This document shows positions 42,972 to 53,686 of a stretch of DNA of 64,000 nucleotides, in pieces. The notes under the pieces were generated by a model that saw only the letters and a program-made list of their open reading frames with translations, was not told the origin of the DNA and made no database searches. Numbering within the stretch: position 1 is the first letter of the stretch; each line of letters starts with the position of its first letter. Source of the DNA: Rhodospirillaceae bacterium (GTDB taxonomy: Bacteria; Pseudomonadota; Alphaproteobacteria; Bin65); NCBI GenBank assembly GCA_011523655.1, contig WTGH01000041.1, positions 1-64,000 on the forward strand. Direction: 5' to 3'. Both the position numbers and the translations under genes were made by a program.

Positions 42972-43856
42972 TCACCTCCGCTTCCAGGCCCGCGGCGTCT
43001 GCCAGGTCCCGACCGCGACGCCGGCCAGGACGGTCAGGGTCGCGGCGATTTTTGTCCAGGTGACCGGCTCGGCAAGGAAAATTGCGCCCCAGGCCACGCC
43101 GACCAGCGGCGAAATATAGTTGTTCATGGCGGCGAAGTTCGGCCCGGTCCGCTTGATCAGCACGAAGAGCAGCAGAATGTTCATCACCGTGCTGAGCACC
43201 GACAGGGCGAGCAGAGCCAGGACGGGGACGAGCGCCGGTTTCGAGGCCAGCGGGTCGCCGATGCCGAAGGATACCGGGAGGAGCAATGCCGCCGCCAGGC
43301 CGAGCGACCAGCCCGCGCTGATGGCCGGGTCGACATTGCCCATGGCCCGCCGGGTAATGATCATCGAAACGGCGAAACAGGCCGCGCCGCCGATCATCAG
43401 CAACTGGCCGGTCAGCGCGCTGTCCAGCCCCCGGAGCGCCGCCGGCCCGAGCAGGATCAGTACGCCGGCGAAGCCGAGCGCCACGCCGGTCAGCTTGCGC
43501 CAGGTGAATTTGTCGTCGGAAAAGAAATGGGCGAGGCCGAGGGTGAACAGCGGCACGGTGGTGATCAGGATCGCGCTGAGACTGGTGTCGATATACTGCT
43601 GGCCGGTATTCATCATGACGAAGGGCATGGCGTTGCCGATCAGCGCGATCGCGAGCAAGGCGAGCCACAGCCGGCGTTCGCTCGGCGGCCGCTTGCCCAT
43701 GAGCCAGGCGACGCCGATCAGGAAGCCGCCGCCCAGCACGGTGCGGCACAGGGCCAGCGTCGCCGGGTCGAAGCCCGGCAGCGCCAGCTTGATGAACAGG
43801 AAGGACGAGCCCCAGACCGTGCCGAGCGTCAGAAGCATGAGATAGTTGACGAACAT
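42972..43856 (-). CDS. DMT/EamA-family transporter
   Basis: LLTLGTVWGSSFLFIKLALPGFDP; ten hydrophobic segments. Confidence 0.92.
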   Translation of the reverse strand: MFVNYLMLLTLGTVWGSSFLFIKLALPGFDPATLALCRTVLGGGFLIGVAWLMGKRPPSERRLWLALLAIALIGNAMPFVMMNTGQQYIDTSLSAILITTVPLFTLGLAHFFSDDKFTWRKLTGVALGFAGVLILLGPAALRGLDSALTGQLLMIGGAACFAVSMIITRRAMGNVDPAISAGWSLGLAAALLLPVSFGIGDPLASKPALVPVLALLALSVLSTVMNILLLFVLIKRTGPNFAAMNNYISPLVGVAWGAIFLAEPVTWTKIAATLTVLAGVAVGTWQTPRAWKRR

Positions 43857-44056
43857 CGGCGGGTTTACGGTCGGGTCGCGGCGTCACGCCTTGGGCCGGG
43901 GCTCCGCAACCTAGTCCGGAACCGGCGTTGGCCGCTCGGCGCGTTGCGCACGCCCGATATGCGCGGCGCGTGGGCCGCTGCGCCCGGCCCGGCAAATCGA
44001 ATTCCTGCCCGGTCTGTGCTACAGTCGGCAGCGCGCCCGGACGGATCCGCCTGCCC

Positions 44057-44374
44057 ATGACCGGCATCGATACCAAGCCCCGCACCGATACGCGATCGGA
44101 GACGCGGAAGAAAACGCAGCGCCCGCGGCTGCACAAGGTCATCCTGCTCAACGACGATTACACGCCGCGCGAATTCGTGGTGCGGGTTCTCAAGGCCGTG
44201 TTCCGGATGAGCGAGGACCAAGCCTACCGGGTCATGATGACCGCCCATACGCGCGATGCCTGCGTCGTCGCCGTCTATACGAAGGATGTCGCCGAGAGCA
44301 AGGCGACCGAAGGCACGGAGGAAGGGCGCAAGGCCGGCCATCCCCTGACCTTCACCACCGAGCCGGAGGAATAG
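44057..44374 (+). CDS. clpS: ATP-dependent Clp protease adaptor
   Basis: LHKVILLNDDYTPREFVVRVLKAVFRMSEDQAYRVMMTAH. Confidence 0.95.
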   Translation: MTGIDTKPRTDTRSETRKKTQRPRLHKVILLNDDYTPREFVVRVLKAVFRMSEDQAYRVMMTAHTRDACVVAVYTKDVAESKATEGTEEGRKAGHPLTFTTEPEE

Positions 44375-44431
44375 GGCACCGACCGAATCCCCTTCTCCAA
44401 GGATTTCCCAGCGAAACAAGCACCGAACGAA

Positions 44432-44556
44432 TCCCCCTCCCCTTGGGGGAGGGGCTAGGGGAGGGGTCGCCTGCCGCCGCGCCGATTCCGCCCTAGGTGC
44501 TGCTGCATTCGCCGCATACCCCTCCCCCTAACCCCCTCTCCCAAGGGGAGGGGGGA
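44432..44556. repeat. inverted G/C-rich palindromic repeat pair
   Basis: CCCCCTCCCCTTGGGGGAGGGGCTAGGGGAGGGGT and ACCCCTCCCCCTAACCCCCTCTCCCAAGGGGAGGGGGG. Confidence 0.85.
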
Positions 44557-44603
44557 CGAGCCTGTGTCCCTGGTTGCCTACGCCGCTCTGCCGGCAGTGC
44601 GCC

Positions 44604-45584
44604 TTACCCTTTCGCTGCGATCGCGTCCGCCATCGTCACGAGGTGTTCGGCCTGGCGGATCGAGGCATAGTCGATCAGCTTGCCGTCGAGGGCCGCGGCG
44701 CCGGCGCCGGCGGCTTCGCTTTCCTTCATGGCCGCGATGATCGCCCGGGCCTTCCCGACTTCGTCGGCCGGCGGCGTGAAGATGTCGTTGGCCAGGCCGA
44801 TCTGGCTCGGATGGATCGCCCATTTGCCGTCGCAGCCCAGCACGGCGGCGCGCTTGGCGTGGGCGGCGAATGCCTCCGCGTCGCGGAAGTCGCCGAACGG
44901 GCCGTCGCACGGCCGCAGCCCGTTGGCCCGCGCGGCAACCACCATGCGGGTGATCTCGTAGTGCCACATGTCGGCCCAGTGGAAATCGCGCCGGCCGCTC
45001 TCGTCCGGATCGGTCAGCACGCCGTAGTCCGGGTTGGCGCCGCCGATCTGCACCGTGCGCATCCGGGTCGAGGCGGCATAGTCCGCGGCGCCGAAATGCA
45101 GGCTCTCGTTGCGCGGGCTGGCGGCGGCGATGTCCGTGATGTTCTGCATGCCGAGCGCAGTCTCAATAATCAGCTCAAAGCCGACCCGCTTTTTCCGCCC
45201 CATCGCCAGCTCGACCTGGGAAACCAGGGCATCGACCGTGTAGACGTCGGCGGCCGTCCCGAGCTTCGGAATCATGATCAGGTCGAGCCGTTCGGAGCAG
45301 TTCTCCAGCAGGTCGACGACGTCGCGATACATGTAGGGCGTATCGAGTCCGTTGATCCGCACCGAAAGCGCCTTGTCGCCCCAGTCGCAGTCGCCGATCG
45401 CCTCGATGACGTTCTGGCGGGCCTCCGGCTTTTTGTCCGGCGCGACCGCATCCTCCAGATCGAGAAAGACGATGTCGGCGTCGCCGGCCGCCGCCTTCTC
45501 GAAAAAGCGCGGGCTGGAGCCCGGAACGGCAAGTTCGCTGCGGTTGAGCCGCGCCGGCGCCGGCGCGATCTGGGTGTGGGACAT
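44604..45584 (-). CDS. HpcH/HpaI aldolase/citrate lyase family (malyl-CoA lyase-like)
   Basis: RSELAVPGSSPRFFEKAAAGDADIVFLDLEDAVAPDKK...KWAIHPSQIGLAN. Confidence 0.93.
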   Translation of the reverse strand: MSHTQIAPAPARLNRSELAVPGSSPRFFEKAAAGDADIVFLDLEDAVAPDKKPEARQNVIEAIGDCDWGDKALSVRINGLDTPYMYRDVVDLLENCSERLDLIMIPKLGTAADVYTVDALVSQVELAMGRKKRVGFELIIETALGMQNITDIAAASPRNESLHFGAADYAASTRMRTVQIGGANPDYGVLTDPDESGRRDFHWADMWHYEITRMVVAARANGLRPCDGPFGDFRDAEAFAAHAKRAAVLGCDGKWAIHPSQIGLANDIFTPPADEVGKARAIIAAMKESEAAGAGAAALDGKLIDYASIRQAEHLVTMADAIAAKG

Positions 45585-45713
45585 GGCGGAGCCTGCTCGA
45601 ACGGGGATGACGCGGCGCACCATAGGAGGCGCGCTCAAGCCTTCGGAATCTCGAAAGTGTCGCGCCGGCCGGCCGCGCCCCAAAGCGGCCGCACCGGTCC
45701 GCGCGATGGACGG

Positions 45714-46631
45714 CTAATCCGCCGGCCGGCCGGCGAGGGGATGGTGGTCCTCGACCAGCCGCCGCAGCCGCTCGTCCAGCACATGGGTATAGATCTGCGT
45801 GGTCGAGATGTCGGCATGGCCGAGCATTTGCTGGACGCTGCGCAGGTCGGCGCCGCGGTTGAGCAGATGGGTCGCGAAGGCATGGCGCAGGACATGGGGC
45901 GACACCCGGGGCGGATCGATTCCCGCCCTGATCGCCAGGTCCTTCAACAGCTGGCCGAAGCGGTGGCGGGTCAGATGGCCCGCTCCGGAGTGCGACGGAA
46001 ACAGGAAACGCGATGCCGCGAGGCGCGGATTCCGGTTGCGGACCTCGACCCAGGCCTGAACCGCTTCCCGCGCCGCCCGGTTCAGCGGCACCAGACGCTC
46101 CTTGCCGCCCTTGCCGCGTACCAGGATCAGGCGCGGGTCGCGGACCGCCGCGGCCAGCGGCAGGCTGACCAGTTCGCTGACCCGCATCCCGGTTGCATAG
46201 AGCAGCTGCATCAGCGCAACCAGGCGGACGCCGTCCGGCCCCGGGCGGTCGCCGGCCGCCTGCAACAGGCCGTCGACCTCCGGCTCGGAGAGGAGCTTCG
46301 GCAGCGGGCGGCCCCGCCTAGGCGCTTCCAGCGTCGCCGTCGGATTGTCGGCGCGCCGGCCTTCGGCGTGCAGAAAGCCGTAGAACTGGCGCATCGCGGA
46401 CAGGCGGCGCGCGGCGGTCCGCGGCGCCATGCCGGACCGGTCGAGCGCCGCCAGATACCCGCTCAGGGCGGCCGGCCCGGCATCGTCGAGGCTCGCCCCT
46501 TCTTCGGCCAGGAAGGCCGCCAGATGCGCAAGGTCGCGCCGATAGGCCTGGACAGTGTTATCCGAGGCGCCGCGCTCGGCGCGCAGCATCTCCTCGAACA
46601 GGTCGGCCGATGGCGGCAGTCCTGCGGTCAC
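45714..46631 (-). CDS. xerD: site-specific tyrosine recombinase
   Basis: LYATGMRVSELVSL, VSPHVLRHAFATHLLNRGADLRSVQQMLGHADISTTQIYTH. Confidence 0.94.
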   Translation of the reverse strand: MTAGLPPSADLFEEMLRAERGASDNTVQAYRRDLAHLAAFLAEEGASLDDAGPAALSGYLAALDRSGMAPRTAARRLSAMRQFYGFLHAEGRRADNPTATLEAPRRGRPLPKLLSEPEVDGLLQAAGDRPGPDGVRLVALMQLLYATGMRVSELVSLPLAAAVRDPRLILVRGKGGKERLVPLNRAAREAVQAWVEVRNRNPRLAASRFLFPSHSGAGHLTRHRFGQLLKDLAIRAGIDPPRVSPHVLRHAFATHLLNRGADLRSVQQMLGHADISTTQIYTHVLDERLRRLVEDHHPLAGRPAD

Positions 46632-46655
46632 CGTGTTCCGGCCCCGGCCGCGGCT

Positions 46656-48434
46656 TCAGAGGTGGCGCGCCAGCGCCGATTCGACGGCGAGCTGGCGCGC
46701 TTCGCGTTCGAGGCCCACGGCGCGCAGGCCGAACACGGCGTCGCGCAGGATCTGGCGCGGCACCCGGCGCAGGGAACGGCCGTTCACAAGGGTGAGGATA
46801 CGCAGGACCGCCAGGCCGCGCCGGCCGTCGGCCGCCGCTTCGAGCAGGGCGGCGTCGCGTTCCGGGCGCGCCTTCCGCGCGGCCTTCCGTTCTTCGGCGG
46901 TTTCGCTGCGCCACGGCCGGGGAATATCCTCCGCGCGCCCGAGACCGTCGAACAGCGCCTTCAGATCGGCAAGATGGACCGCCGCGCTATCGCGGTTCCT
47001 CCAGCGTTTGAACCCGATCCAGGACTTGATCGTTTCCGGGGTTTCCCGGGTCGCCGCCGCCGCCAGCAAGGCCGGCACGGTGATGCGGTGCAGGTCGGCG
47101 GGATTGCGGAACGGCGCCGCCTTGAGGAACCGGTACCAGGCGAAAGCCTCCCGGGTCCGGCCGGTCGCGAAATAGGCCCGCGCAATATGCGCCGCCTGGT
47201 CCTGATAGGCCGGGGACGGGCTGACATCCGCGAGGAACGGCACCGTCAGCCGTGCCGCCAGCATCTCGGCGCCCTCGTCGCCCTTCATCGCAGCGCCCAG
47301 CGCGAGGCGCCACCACGCGGCGAGGATGTGCACACGCCCGGGCGGATCGCCGGCCCCGGCGGCCGCAAGATACAGGTGCGCCCGGGCCCACGGATCGAAA
47401 TCGCGCAGGCGCGTTGCCCTTGCGTCGGCGATTTCCTGCGGCGATGCGCGGACGCCGGCATAGAGCGCGGCCAGCTTGCGATCCGCGGGCGCGCCCCGCG
47501 CCAGGGCGCGCTCCAGCGCGCGGACCCGCATGGTCCAGCGGATTTTCGGATTGTCCGAAAGGGCGATCAGGGCGCCGGTGGACAGGTTTTTCAGGTTCGC
47601 CGATTTGACGCCGACCTTGCGGCTGTGCAGCATCGACAGCGTCAGCGCCAGGGGCTCGACGGGCCGCGCCAGCCATTTCCCGGCCGTGACGGCCATGACC
47701 GTCTGCTCGAAGCGCCGGGGCGGCGGCGCGCCCTGCTCGTGAAGCAGGCGCAGCGCAATTTCCGCCCGTTCGGCGTGACCGCTCAGGATGTGGCAGGCGA
47801 TCCGCGCCTGCTCGATGAAGGGCGCGGTGGCGCCGGGAACGGCGGCGACCGCGGCGCAGGCTTCCTTTGCGTCGCCGGCGAGGAACCGGGCGCGGATCGC
47901 GGGATAGGGCGAGGCCGCCGCAGCCCGCGTCCGGGCCGCCAGCTCGACGGTGTCGCGGACCGCACCCATCCGGATCAGGGCCTTGAGGCGGGCCCGCAAG
48001 AAATCGCTCTGGGGCTTGCCGGCCGGCGCCAGCGCCACGGTCAGCAGAAGCCGGCGTTGCAGCGCATGCAGCACCGGCGACCGGTTCGCAGCCGGCAGCC
48101 GTTCGATCAGGGCCACCACCTCTTCCAGAGCGGCCCCGCGCCACAGGCCGGCGCCGAGGCCGCCGCTCGTATCGCCCAGGGTGCCGCCCGATCCGGCGCC
48201 CGGCGCGCCGAGTTCCTCGACGCGGACTGTCGGCCGGTTCCCGGGCGGGTCTTCCGCACCGGACCGGTCGATTCGCGTCGGTTTGCTGCTGTCCTGCGCG
48301 AGCGACGGTCCGGTCGGGCCGGCAGCGAGACCGAACGCGCCGGCCGCCGTCAGCAACAGTCCCGCCGCGGGTCCGGGCCGCCGGTATCGGGGAAGTGAGG
48401 GTTCGGTCATCGTTCGCGTCAGGGGATAGACCAT
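46656..48434 (-). CDS. conserved hypothetical exported protein
   Basis: Long ORF with signal-like N-terminus, located between xerD and aroK; alternative start probable. Confidence 0.65.
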   Translation of the reverse strand: MVYPLTRTMTEPSLPRYRRPGPAAGLLLTAAGAFGLAAGPTGPSLAQDSSKPTRIDRSGAEDPPGNRPTVRVEELGAPGAGSGGTLGDTSGGLGAGLWRGAALEEVVALIERLPAANRSPVLHALQRRLLLTVALAPAGKPQSDFLRARLKALIRMGAVRDTVELAARTRAAAASPYPAIRARFLAGDAKEACAAVAAVPGATAPFIEQARIACHILSGHAERAEIALRLLHEQGAPPPRRFEQTVMAVTAGKWLARPVEPLALTLSMLHSRKVGVKSANLKNLSTGALIALSDNPKIRWTMRVRALERALARGAPADRKLAALYAGVRASPQEIADARATRLRDFDPWARAHLYLAAAGAGDPPGRVHILAAWWRLALGAAMKGDEGAEMLAARLTVPFLADVSPSPAYQDQAAHIARAYFATGRTREAFAWYRFLKAAPFRNPADLHRITVPALLAAAATRETPETIKSWIGFKRWRNRDSAAVHLADLKALFDGLGRAEDIPRPWRSETAEERKAARKARPERDAALLEAAADGRRGLAVLRILTLVNGRSLRRVPRQILRDAVFGLRAVGLEREARQLAVESALARHL

Positions 48435-48658
48435 CGTCCCGGTGCCGTATGCCCGGCCGTGCCCTTACCGGCATTTCTGCGGCCCGGCAAAAAAGAAAAT
48501 GCTGGCGCCGGGAGGATATCCGACCGACATATTGCGGCGATATTGCGGCGTGGGCAGCCTTTGCCGCACCTTGTGTACCCGCAGGGCGACCGCGCCAATG
48601 TCTTCGCCCGGCATTGCCGGGAAACCGGACGCATCGTAGTTGCAGGACCGCACTGAGC

Positions 48659-49246
48659 ATGACGGCCCACAGCGAAACATCCCGACTCCGCGTCGACAGG
48701 ACGGTTGTCCTCGTCGGCCTGATGGGCGTCGGCAAGTCCGCGGTCGGCCGGCGGTTGGCCAGGCGGCTCGACCTGCCGTTCATCGACGCCGACGCCGAGA
48801 TCGAGGCAGCCGCAGGCAACAGCATCGAGGAGCTTTTCCGGCAGCATGGCGAAGCGGAATTCCGCGCCGGCGAGCGCAGGGTCATCGCCCGGTTGCTCGA
48901 AGGCGAACCGCATGTCCTTGCCACCGGCGGCGGCGCTTTCATGGATCCCGAGACGCGCAGCCTGGTCAGGGCGCGGGGCATATCGATCTGGCTGAACGCC
49001 GATCTGGATACCCTTGTGGAACGGGTGAGCCGCCGCAACAACAGGCCGCTCCTGAAAAACGGCGATGCGCGGCAGACCCTGTCGGACCTGATGGCGATCC
49101 GCAACCCGGTCTATGCGGAGGCGGACATTACCGTCGCCAGCGTCGACCGGCCGCTGGGCGAAATGACGGTCCGGGTGGCCGACGCGCTTCAGGACTGGAT
49201 CGCCGCCCATCCGGAAAGGGCATTGCGGCCGGCGCCGAAGCGATGA
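48659..49246 (+). CDS. aroK: shikimate kinase
   Basis: VVLVGLMGVGKSAVGRRLARRLDLPFIDADAEIE, GGGAFMDPETR. Confidence 0.95.
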   Translation: MTAHSETSRLRVDRTVVLVGLMGVGKSAVGRRLARRLDLPFIDADAEIEAAAGNSIEELFRQHGEAEFRAGERRVIARLLEGEPHVLATGGGAFMDPETRSLVRARGISIWLNADLDTLVERVSRRNNRPLLKNGDARQTLSDLMAIRNPVYAEADITVASVDRPLGEMTVRVADALQDWIAAHPERALRPAPKR

Positions 49247-50394
49247 CGGGATCCGAAACCTCGCCCGGCAATCCCGTGGCGCGCGTCCGGGTCTCCCTCG
49301 CCGAGCGCAGCTACGACATCCTGATCGCCAACGGGCTGCGCCGCCGGTTTGCGGCGGAAATCGCGGCGGCATTGCCCCGGCCGCGCGCCATCGTCGTGAC
49401 CGACGAGACCGTTGCCGGGCACTATCTGGCGCCGCTGGAGGCCGGCCTCGCGGCGGCCGGCGTTTCGGCCGATTCGATCGTCCTTCCGCCCGGCGAGGAG
49501 ACCAAGTCCTTCGCCCATCTGGAGCGGTTGACCGCGCAATGCCTCGATCTCGGCCTGGAGCGGCGCGACACGCTGATCGCGCTGGGCGGCGGCGTGATCG
49601 GCGACCTTGCGGGCTTCGCCGCGGCGATCCTGCTGCGCGGGATCGGCTGCATCCAGCTCCCGACGACGCTGCTCGCCCAGGTCGATTCGTCGGTCGGCGG
49701 CAAGACGGCGATCGACATGCCGGTCGGCAAGAACCTGGTCGGCGCCTTCCACCAGCCGGTGCTCGTGCTGATCGACCCGGAGACGCTGGACACGCTCGAC
49801 CGGCGCCAGCGCCTGGCCGGCTATGCCGAGACCGTCAAATACGGGCTGATCCGCGACCGCGCCTTTTTCGAATGGCTGGAGGCGAATGGCGGCAGGGTGG
49901 TCGACGGCGGCGGTGGCGATGGCGGGAACGGCGCGCGCGTCCGGGCCATCGAGACCGCCTGCACGGCAAAGGCGGACATCGTTGCCCGCGACGAGCGCGA
50001 GGCCGGCGAGCGTGCGCTGCTGAATCTCGGCCACACCTTCGCCCATGCGCTCGAAACGGCGACCGGCTACAGCGACCGCCTGCTGCACGGCGAAGCCGTC
50101 GCCATCGGCATGTGCATGGCCTTCGACCTGTCGGCCGAACTGGGATGGGCCGCCAGGCAGGAGGCCGCGCGGGTCCGGGCCCATCTCGAGTCCGTCGGCC
50201 TGCCGACCGCGCCCGCCGCCGTCGCCGGCCTCGGCCTCACGCCGGCCGCGATGGCCGGCCTGATGCGCAGGGACAAGAAGGTCGCCGACGGCCGGATCGT
50301 CTTCGTCATGGTCCGCGGCATCGGCGAGGCCTTCGTCACCGCCGCGGTCGAAGAGAGCGACCTGGAGACCTATCTCTCGAAGGTACTGGGCTGA
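49243..50394 (+). CDS. aroB: 3-dehydroquinate synthase
   Basis: ALGGGVIGDLAGFAAAILLRGIGCIQLPTTLLAQVDSSVGGKTAID. Confidence 0.96.
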   Translation: MTGSETSPGNPVARVRVSLAERSYDILIANGLRRRFAAEIAAALPRPRAIVVTDETVAGHYLAPLEAGLAAAGVSADSIVLPPGEETKSFAHLERLTAQCLDLGLERRDTLIALGGGVIGDLAGFAAAILLRGIGCIQLPTTLLAQVDSSVGGKTAIDMPVGKNLVGAFHQPVLVLIDPETLDTLDRRQRLAGYAETVKYGLIRDRAFFEWLEANGGRVVDGGGGDGGNGARVRAIETACTAKADIVARDEREAGERALLNLGHTFAHALETATGYSDRLLHGEAVAIGMCMAFDLSAELGWAARQEAARVRAHLESVGLPTAPAAVAGLGLTPAAMAGLMRRDKKVADGRIVFVMVRGIGEAFVTAAVEESDLETYLSKVLG

Positions 50395-50455
50395 CCGGCC
50401 GGCCCCTCCCCGCGGCATCCCGCTGACTCTTCCTGTGGCAGCCCCCATAGCAATC

Positions 50456-51748
50456 ATGGAACTCTTCCTCGATATCCTTCCGATACTCCTGCTGGTGATG
50501 CTCTCGGCCTTCTTCTCCGGGTCCGAGACCGCGATGACGGCGGCCTCCCAGCCCCGGATGCTGGAGCTTGAGCGCCAGGAGGTCGCCGCGGCCGGCATCG
50601 TAAACCGCCTGCGGGCGCGGACCGACCGGCTGATCGGCGCCATCCTGTTCGGCAACAATCTGGTGAACATCCTGGCGTCGGCGCTGGCGACCGGCCTGTT
50701 CATCGGCTGGTTCGGCGCGAATGGCGTGTTCTACGCCACCATCGTCATGACGCTGCTGGTGCTGATCTTCGCCGAGGTGATGCCGAAGGCCTACGCCATC
50801 AACCATGCCGACAGCGCCGCCCTGCGCATCGCGCCGGTGCTGCGCCCCGTGGTGTCTGTGCTGGCGCCGGCGGCGCAGGCGATCCAGCTTGTCGTGGAGG
50901 GAACCTTCCGGCTGTTCGGCGTCCGGTTCGAGAGCACCCTCTCCCCGGCGGCGAGCGAGGAGGAGCTGCGCGGCGCGATCCGGATGCATGCCGCGCTCGA
51001 ACCCGACCCGGAGGTCGACGCCGAGCGCGAAATGCTGGCGAGCATCCTGGATCTCGGCGACGTCGAGGTCGAGGAGATCATGACCCACCGCTCCGGCGTG
51101 GCGATGATCGACGTCGACAAGCCGGCGCCGGAAATCGTCAAGCAGGTGCTGGCGAGCCCCCATACCCGCCTGCCGGTGTACAAGGGCGATCCGGACAACA
51201 TCGTCGGCGTTCTGCACGCCAAGGATCTGCTGCGCGCCGTCCACCGCGCCGGCGGCGACGTCGAGAAACTGAAAATCCGCAAGATCGCCACCGCGCCCTG
51301 GTTCATCCCCGAATCGACGGCGCTGCTCGACCAGCTCCACGCCTTCCGCGAGCGGCGCGAACATTTTGCAACCGTGGTCGACGAATACGGCGCCTTCATG
51401 GGCATCGTGACGCTGGAGGACATCCTGGAAGAGATCGTCGGCGACATCGCCGACGAGCACGACCGGACGGTCGCCGGGGTGCGCGCCGGGCGCGACGGCT
51501 CGCTGGTCGTCAACGGCGACGTGACGATCCGCGACCTCAACCGGGAATACGGTTGGGACCTGCCCGACGAACACGCCGCCACCGTCGCCGGCCTGGTCAT
51601 GCACGAGGCGCGGCGGATCCCCGAAGTGCGCCAGGTCTTCGCCTTCCACGGCTTCCGCTTCGAAATCCTGCGCCGCCGCGGCCACCGCGTCACCTCCATC
51701 CGGGTGGCCCGGCTCGACGACGCCGGGGCGGAGGCCGGCGGCGCCTGA
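50456..51748 (+). CDS. HlyC/CorC (CNNM + CBS) family protein
   Basis: MLSAFFSGSETAMTAASQPRM, EEIMTHRSGVAMID, VVDEYGAFMGIVTLEDILEEIVGDI. Confidence 0.93.
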   Translation: MELFLDILPILLLVMLSAFFSGSETAMTAASQPRMLELERQEVAAAGIVNRLRARTDRLIGAILFGNNLVNILASALATGLFIGWFGANGVFYATIVMTLLVLIFAEVMPKAYAINHADSAALRIAPVLRPVVSVLAPAAQAIQLVVEGTFRLFGVRFESTLSPAASEEELRGAIRMHAALEPDPEVDAEREMLASILDLGDVEVEEIMTHRSGVAMIDVDKPAPEIVKQVLASPHTRLPVYKGDPDNIVGVLHAKDLLRAVHRAGGDVEKLKIRKIATAPWFIPESTALLDQLHAFRERREHFATVVDEYGAFMGIVTLEDILEEIVGDIADEHDRTVAGVRAGRDGSLVVNGDVTIRDLNREYGWDLPDEHAATVAGLVMHEARRIPEVRQVFAFHGFRFEILRRRGHRVTSIRVARLDDAGAEAGGA

Positions 51749-51922
51749 TCCCGGAGGGCGTCCCCAACCTTAGATTTCTCTGCGAGCAGCCGCCCGGAAA
51801 TAATTTGCAGCGGGCAACGCAATCCTGCGTGCCCTTCCATCCTTGCCGCCCTGCACCCCCCATAAGGTGGGCTCCGCCGGGCTGGTCTTTCAACAATATT
51901 TCCTTTTTTTCGATAATATTCC

Positions 51923-51951
51923 TTGACACGGTCGTTTCCGCGCCCTATATC
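51923..51951 (+). promoter_or_regulatory. consensus-like sigma70 promoter
   Basis: TTGACA-17 nt-TATATC. Confidence 0.5.
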
Positions 51952-52387
51952 GGCCCCGTCAACGCCCGAAGTGCGCCTGCCGAGGCCGGCCGACGCCCCC
52001 CGAAAAGAAGCAAACGAAGAATCAAGCGGGGGACCGTGCGGGATCGCTCCGCCTTTCCCGTTTTCCGGCCCGCCGCCGCCGGTCGGCCATCCTGTGTGCC
52101 GCCCCATGCACCACGGGGCCTGACGGCCGGACCCCGTCCGGTTCGACCCTCCGCTTCGGCCGGGCCATCGTGCCCTCGATCCTGCCCGGCGGCGCCGCCC
52201 CCGGTGTCGACCGGCGCTCGCGCCCGGCCGGGAGGCAGGAAAATTTCCTATCTGGATTATTTTCTTGCACTTCCGTACGGCGTCTTTCCAACGATTCCAA
52301 AGGGTTAGGGCTGCCGGACGCACAAAAAAAGTAAAAGAAAAAAATTGAACATTCATTCAAAATCCGGCCGCTTTCCGGCGTCCGTCT

Positions 52388-53686
52388 TCAGCCGCGAACG
52401 TCCCCGGCGCCGGCCAGGGACCGCACCAGCCGCACCAGATCCGCCTGCCGCGAAAGGCCGTGCTTGGCGAACATGTGCTTCACATGCGTGCGGATCGTGC
52501 TTTCCTTGCGGCCGGTCGCCTTGGCGATCTCCTTGACGCTCATGCCCCGGGCCAGCAGAACCGCCACCCGGCTCTCCGTCCGCGTGAGGCCGAGGGCAAC
52601 TGCGGCCGCGGCCGGATCGACACTGGCCCCGCCGGCCGGGTCGACGATCAGGACCAGCGCCGCAACCGGCCACGCCGGGTGGTCCGTCTCCTGCCGGTCC
52701 ACCGGAATCGCATGCAGCACCAGCGGCGGCAGCGCGCCCGGGCGTCTCACGATCGTCAAGCCGCCGGCGCCACGAATTCCGAGCGGCGGCAGGGCGCGGC
52801 CGAGGATTTTCTGGAGACCGTCATTGTTCCGCCGCGCGCGGGCGAACAGGAACCCGTCCTTGTCGAACAGACCGTCGCCGGTCCGCAGCAGATCGCGGGC
52901 GCGGTCGCTCGCCGCCACGATCCGCCCGCGCGCGTCGAGCTGGACGACGCCGAGGCCGCCGGCCTCGAGCAACTCCGTCAGCGTGGCGCCCAGGGCGCCC
53001 GCTCCGGCCAGGGTCTGCCGGACGTGCACGGTCCGGCGGATATGGGGCAGAAGATACCGGACCGCATCGAGCTGCGCGGACGACCAGCCCTCGCCGTCCA
53101 CCGGGTCGTTGACCTGCCACATGATGCGCGAGCCGCCGGGCCCGTCCAGGCGCACGTCGATCCCGTTCCCGGCATGGGCGAAGGTCCGCAGGGCGTTGTA
53201 GGCCTCCGAGGTCTTGCGCTCTTCCTCGGTGTAGAGCTCGGTGACGGGGATCAGCCGGTTGAAGGGGAGGCGCCGCAGGCGGGGCACCCCTTCATCCACG
53301 GGGTGATAGGTCTCCATCCAGAGGCGCTCCAGGTCCCGGCGCCGTTGTCCGCGCAGGCAGGTCCACATCAGGTAGAGCCGGAAGTCCTCGTCCGTGTCCC
53401 CGTCGCCGCACGCCAGGGTGCTGCCATGCGTGCCGAGGGCTTCGTCGATCAGCGCGGCGGCGCCCGACCAGTCGGCAGGGTCGAGGGCCGCCTTGTGCAG
53501 CGCGGCGAGAATGCGCTCGAACGATCCTTCGACGATCATCGGGGCGTCGCCGGCTGCCGGCGCCGTACCGGCCCTGTGCCCGCCGTTCGCGCCGTCGCCG
53601 CACGGCTTCCCCGATTCCGTACTGTCTCTGCGGCTTTTGACATTGCTGCTGCCCGCCCGCAGCCGGAGAACCGCCATGCGCGGCAC
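52388..53686 (-). CDS. LuxR-family HTH transcriptional regulator
   Basis: C-terminal LGLTRTESRVAVLLARGMSVKEIAKATGRKESTIRTHVKHMFAKHGLSRQADLVRLV. Confidence 0.9.
   Translation of the reverse strand: MPRMAVLRLRAGSSNVKSRRDSTESGKPCGDGANGGHRAGTAPAAGDAPMIVEGSFERILAALHKAALDPADWSGAAALIDEALGTHGSTLACGDGDTDEDFRLYLMWTCLRGQRRRDLERLWMETYHPVDEGVPRLRRLPFNRLIPVTELYTEEERKTSEAYNALRTFAHAGNGIDVRLDGPGGSRIMWQVNDPVDGEGWSSAQLDAVRYLLPHIRRTVHVRQTLAGAGALGATLTELLEAGGLGVVQLDARGRIVAASDRARDLLRTGDGLFDKDGFLFARARRNNDGLQKILGRALPPLGIRGAGGLTIVRRPGALPPLVLHAIPVDRQETDHPAWPVAALVLIVDPAGGASVDPAAAAVALGLTRTESRVAVLLARGMSVKEIAKATGRKESTIRTHVKHMFAKHGLSRQADLVRLVRSLAGAGDVRG

Noticed and set aside
44574-48398. 1274-aa plus-strand ORF
   Set aside because: Antisense of CitE-like, xerD and the hypothetical gene; compositionally a shadow ORF.
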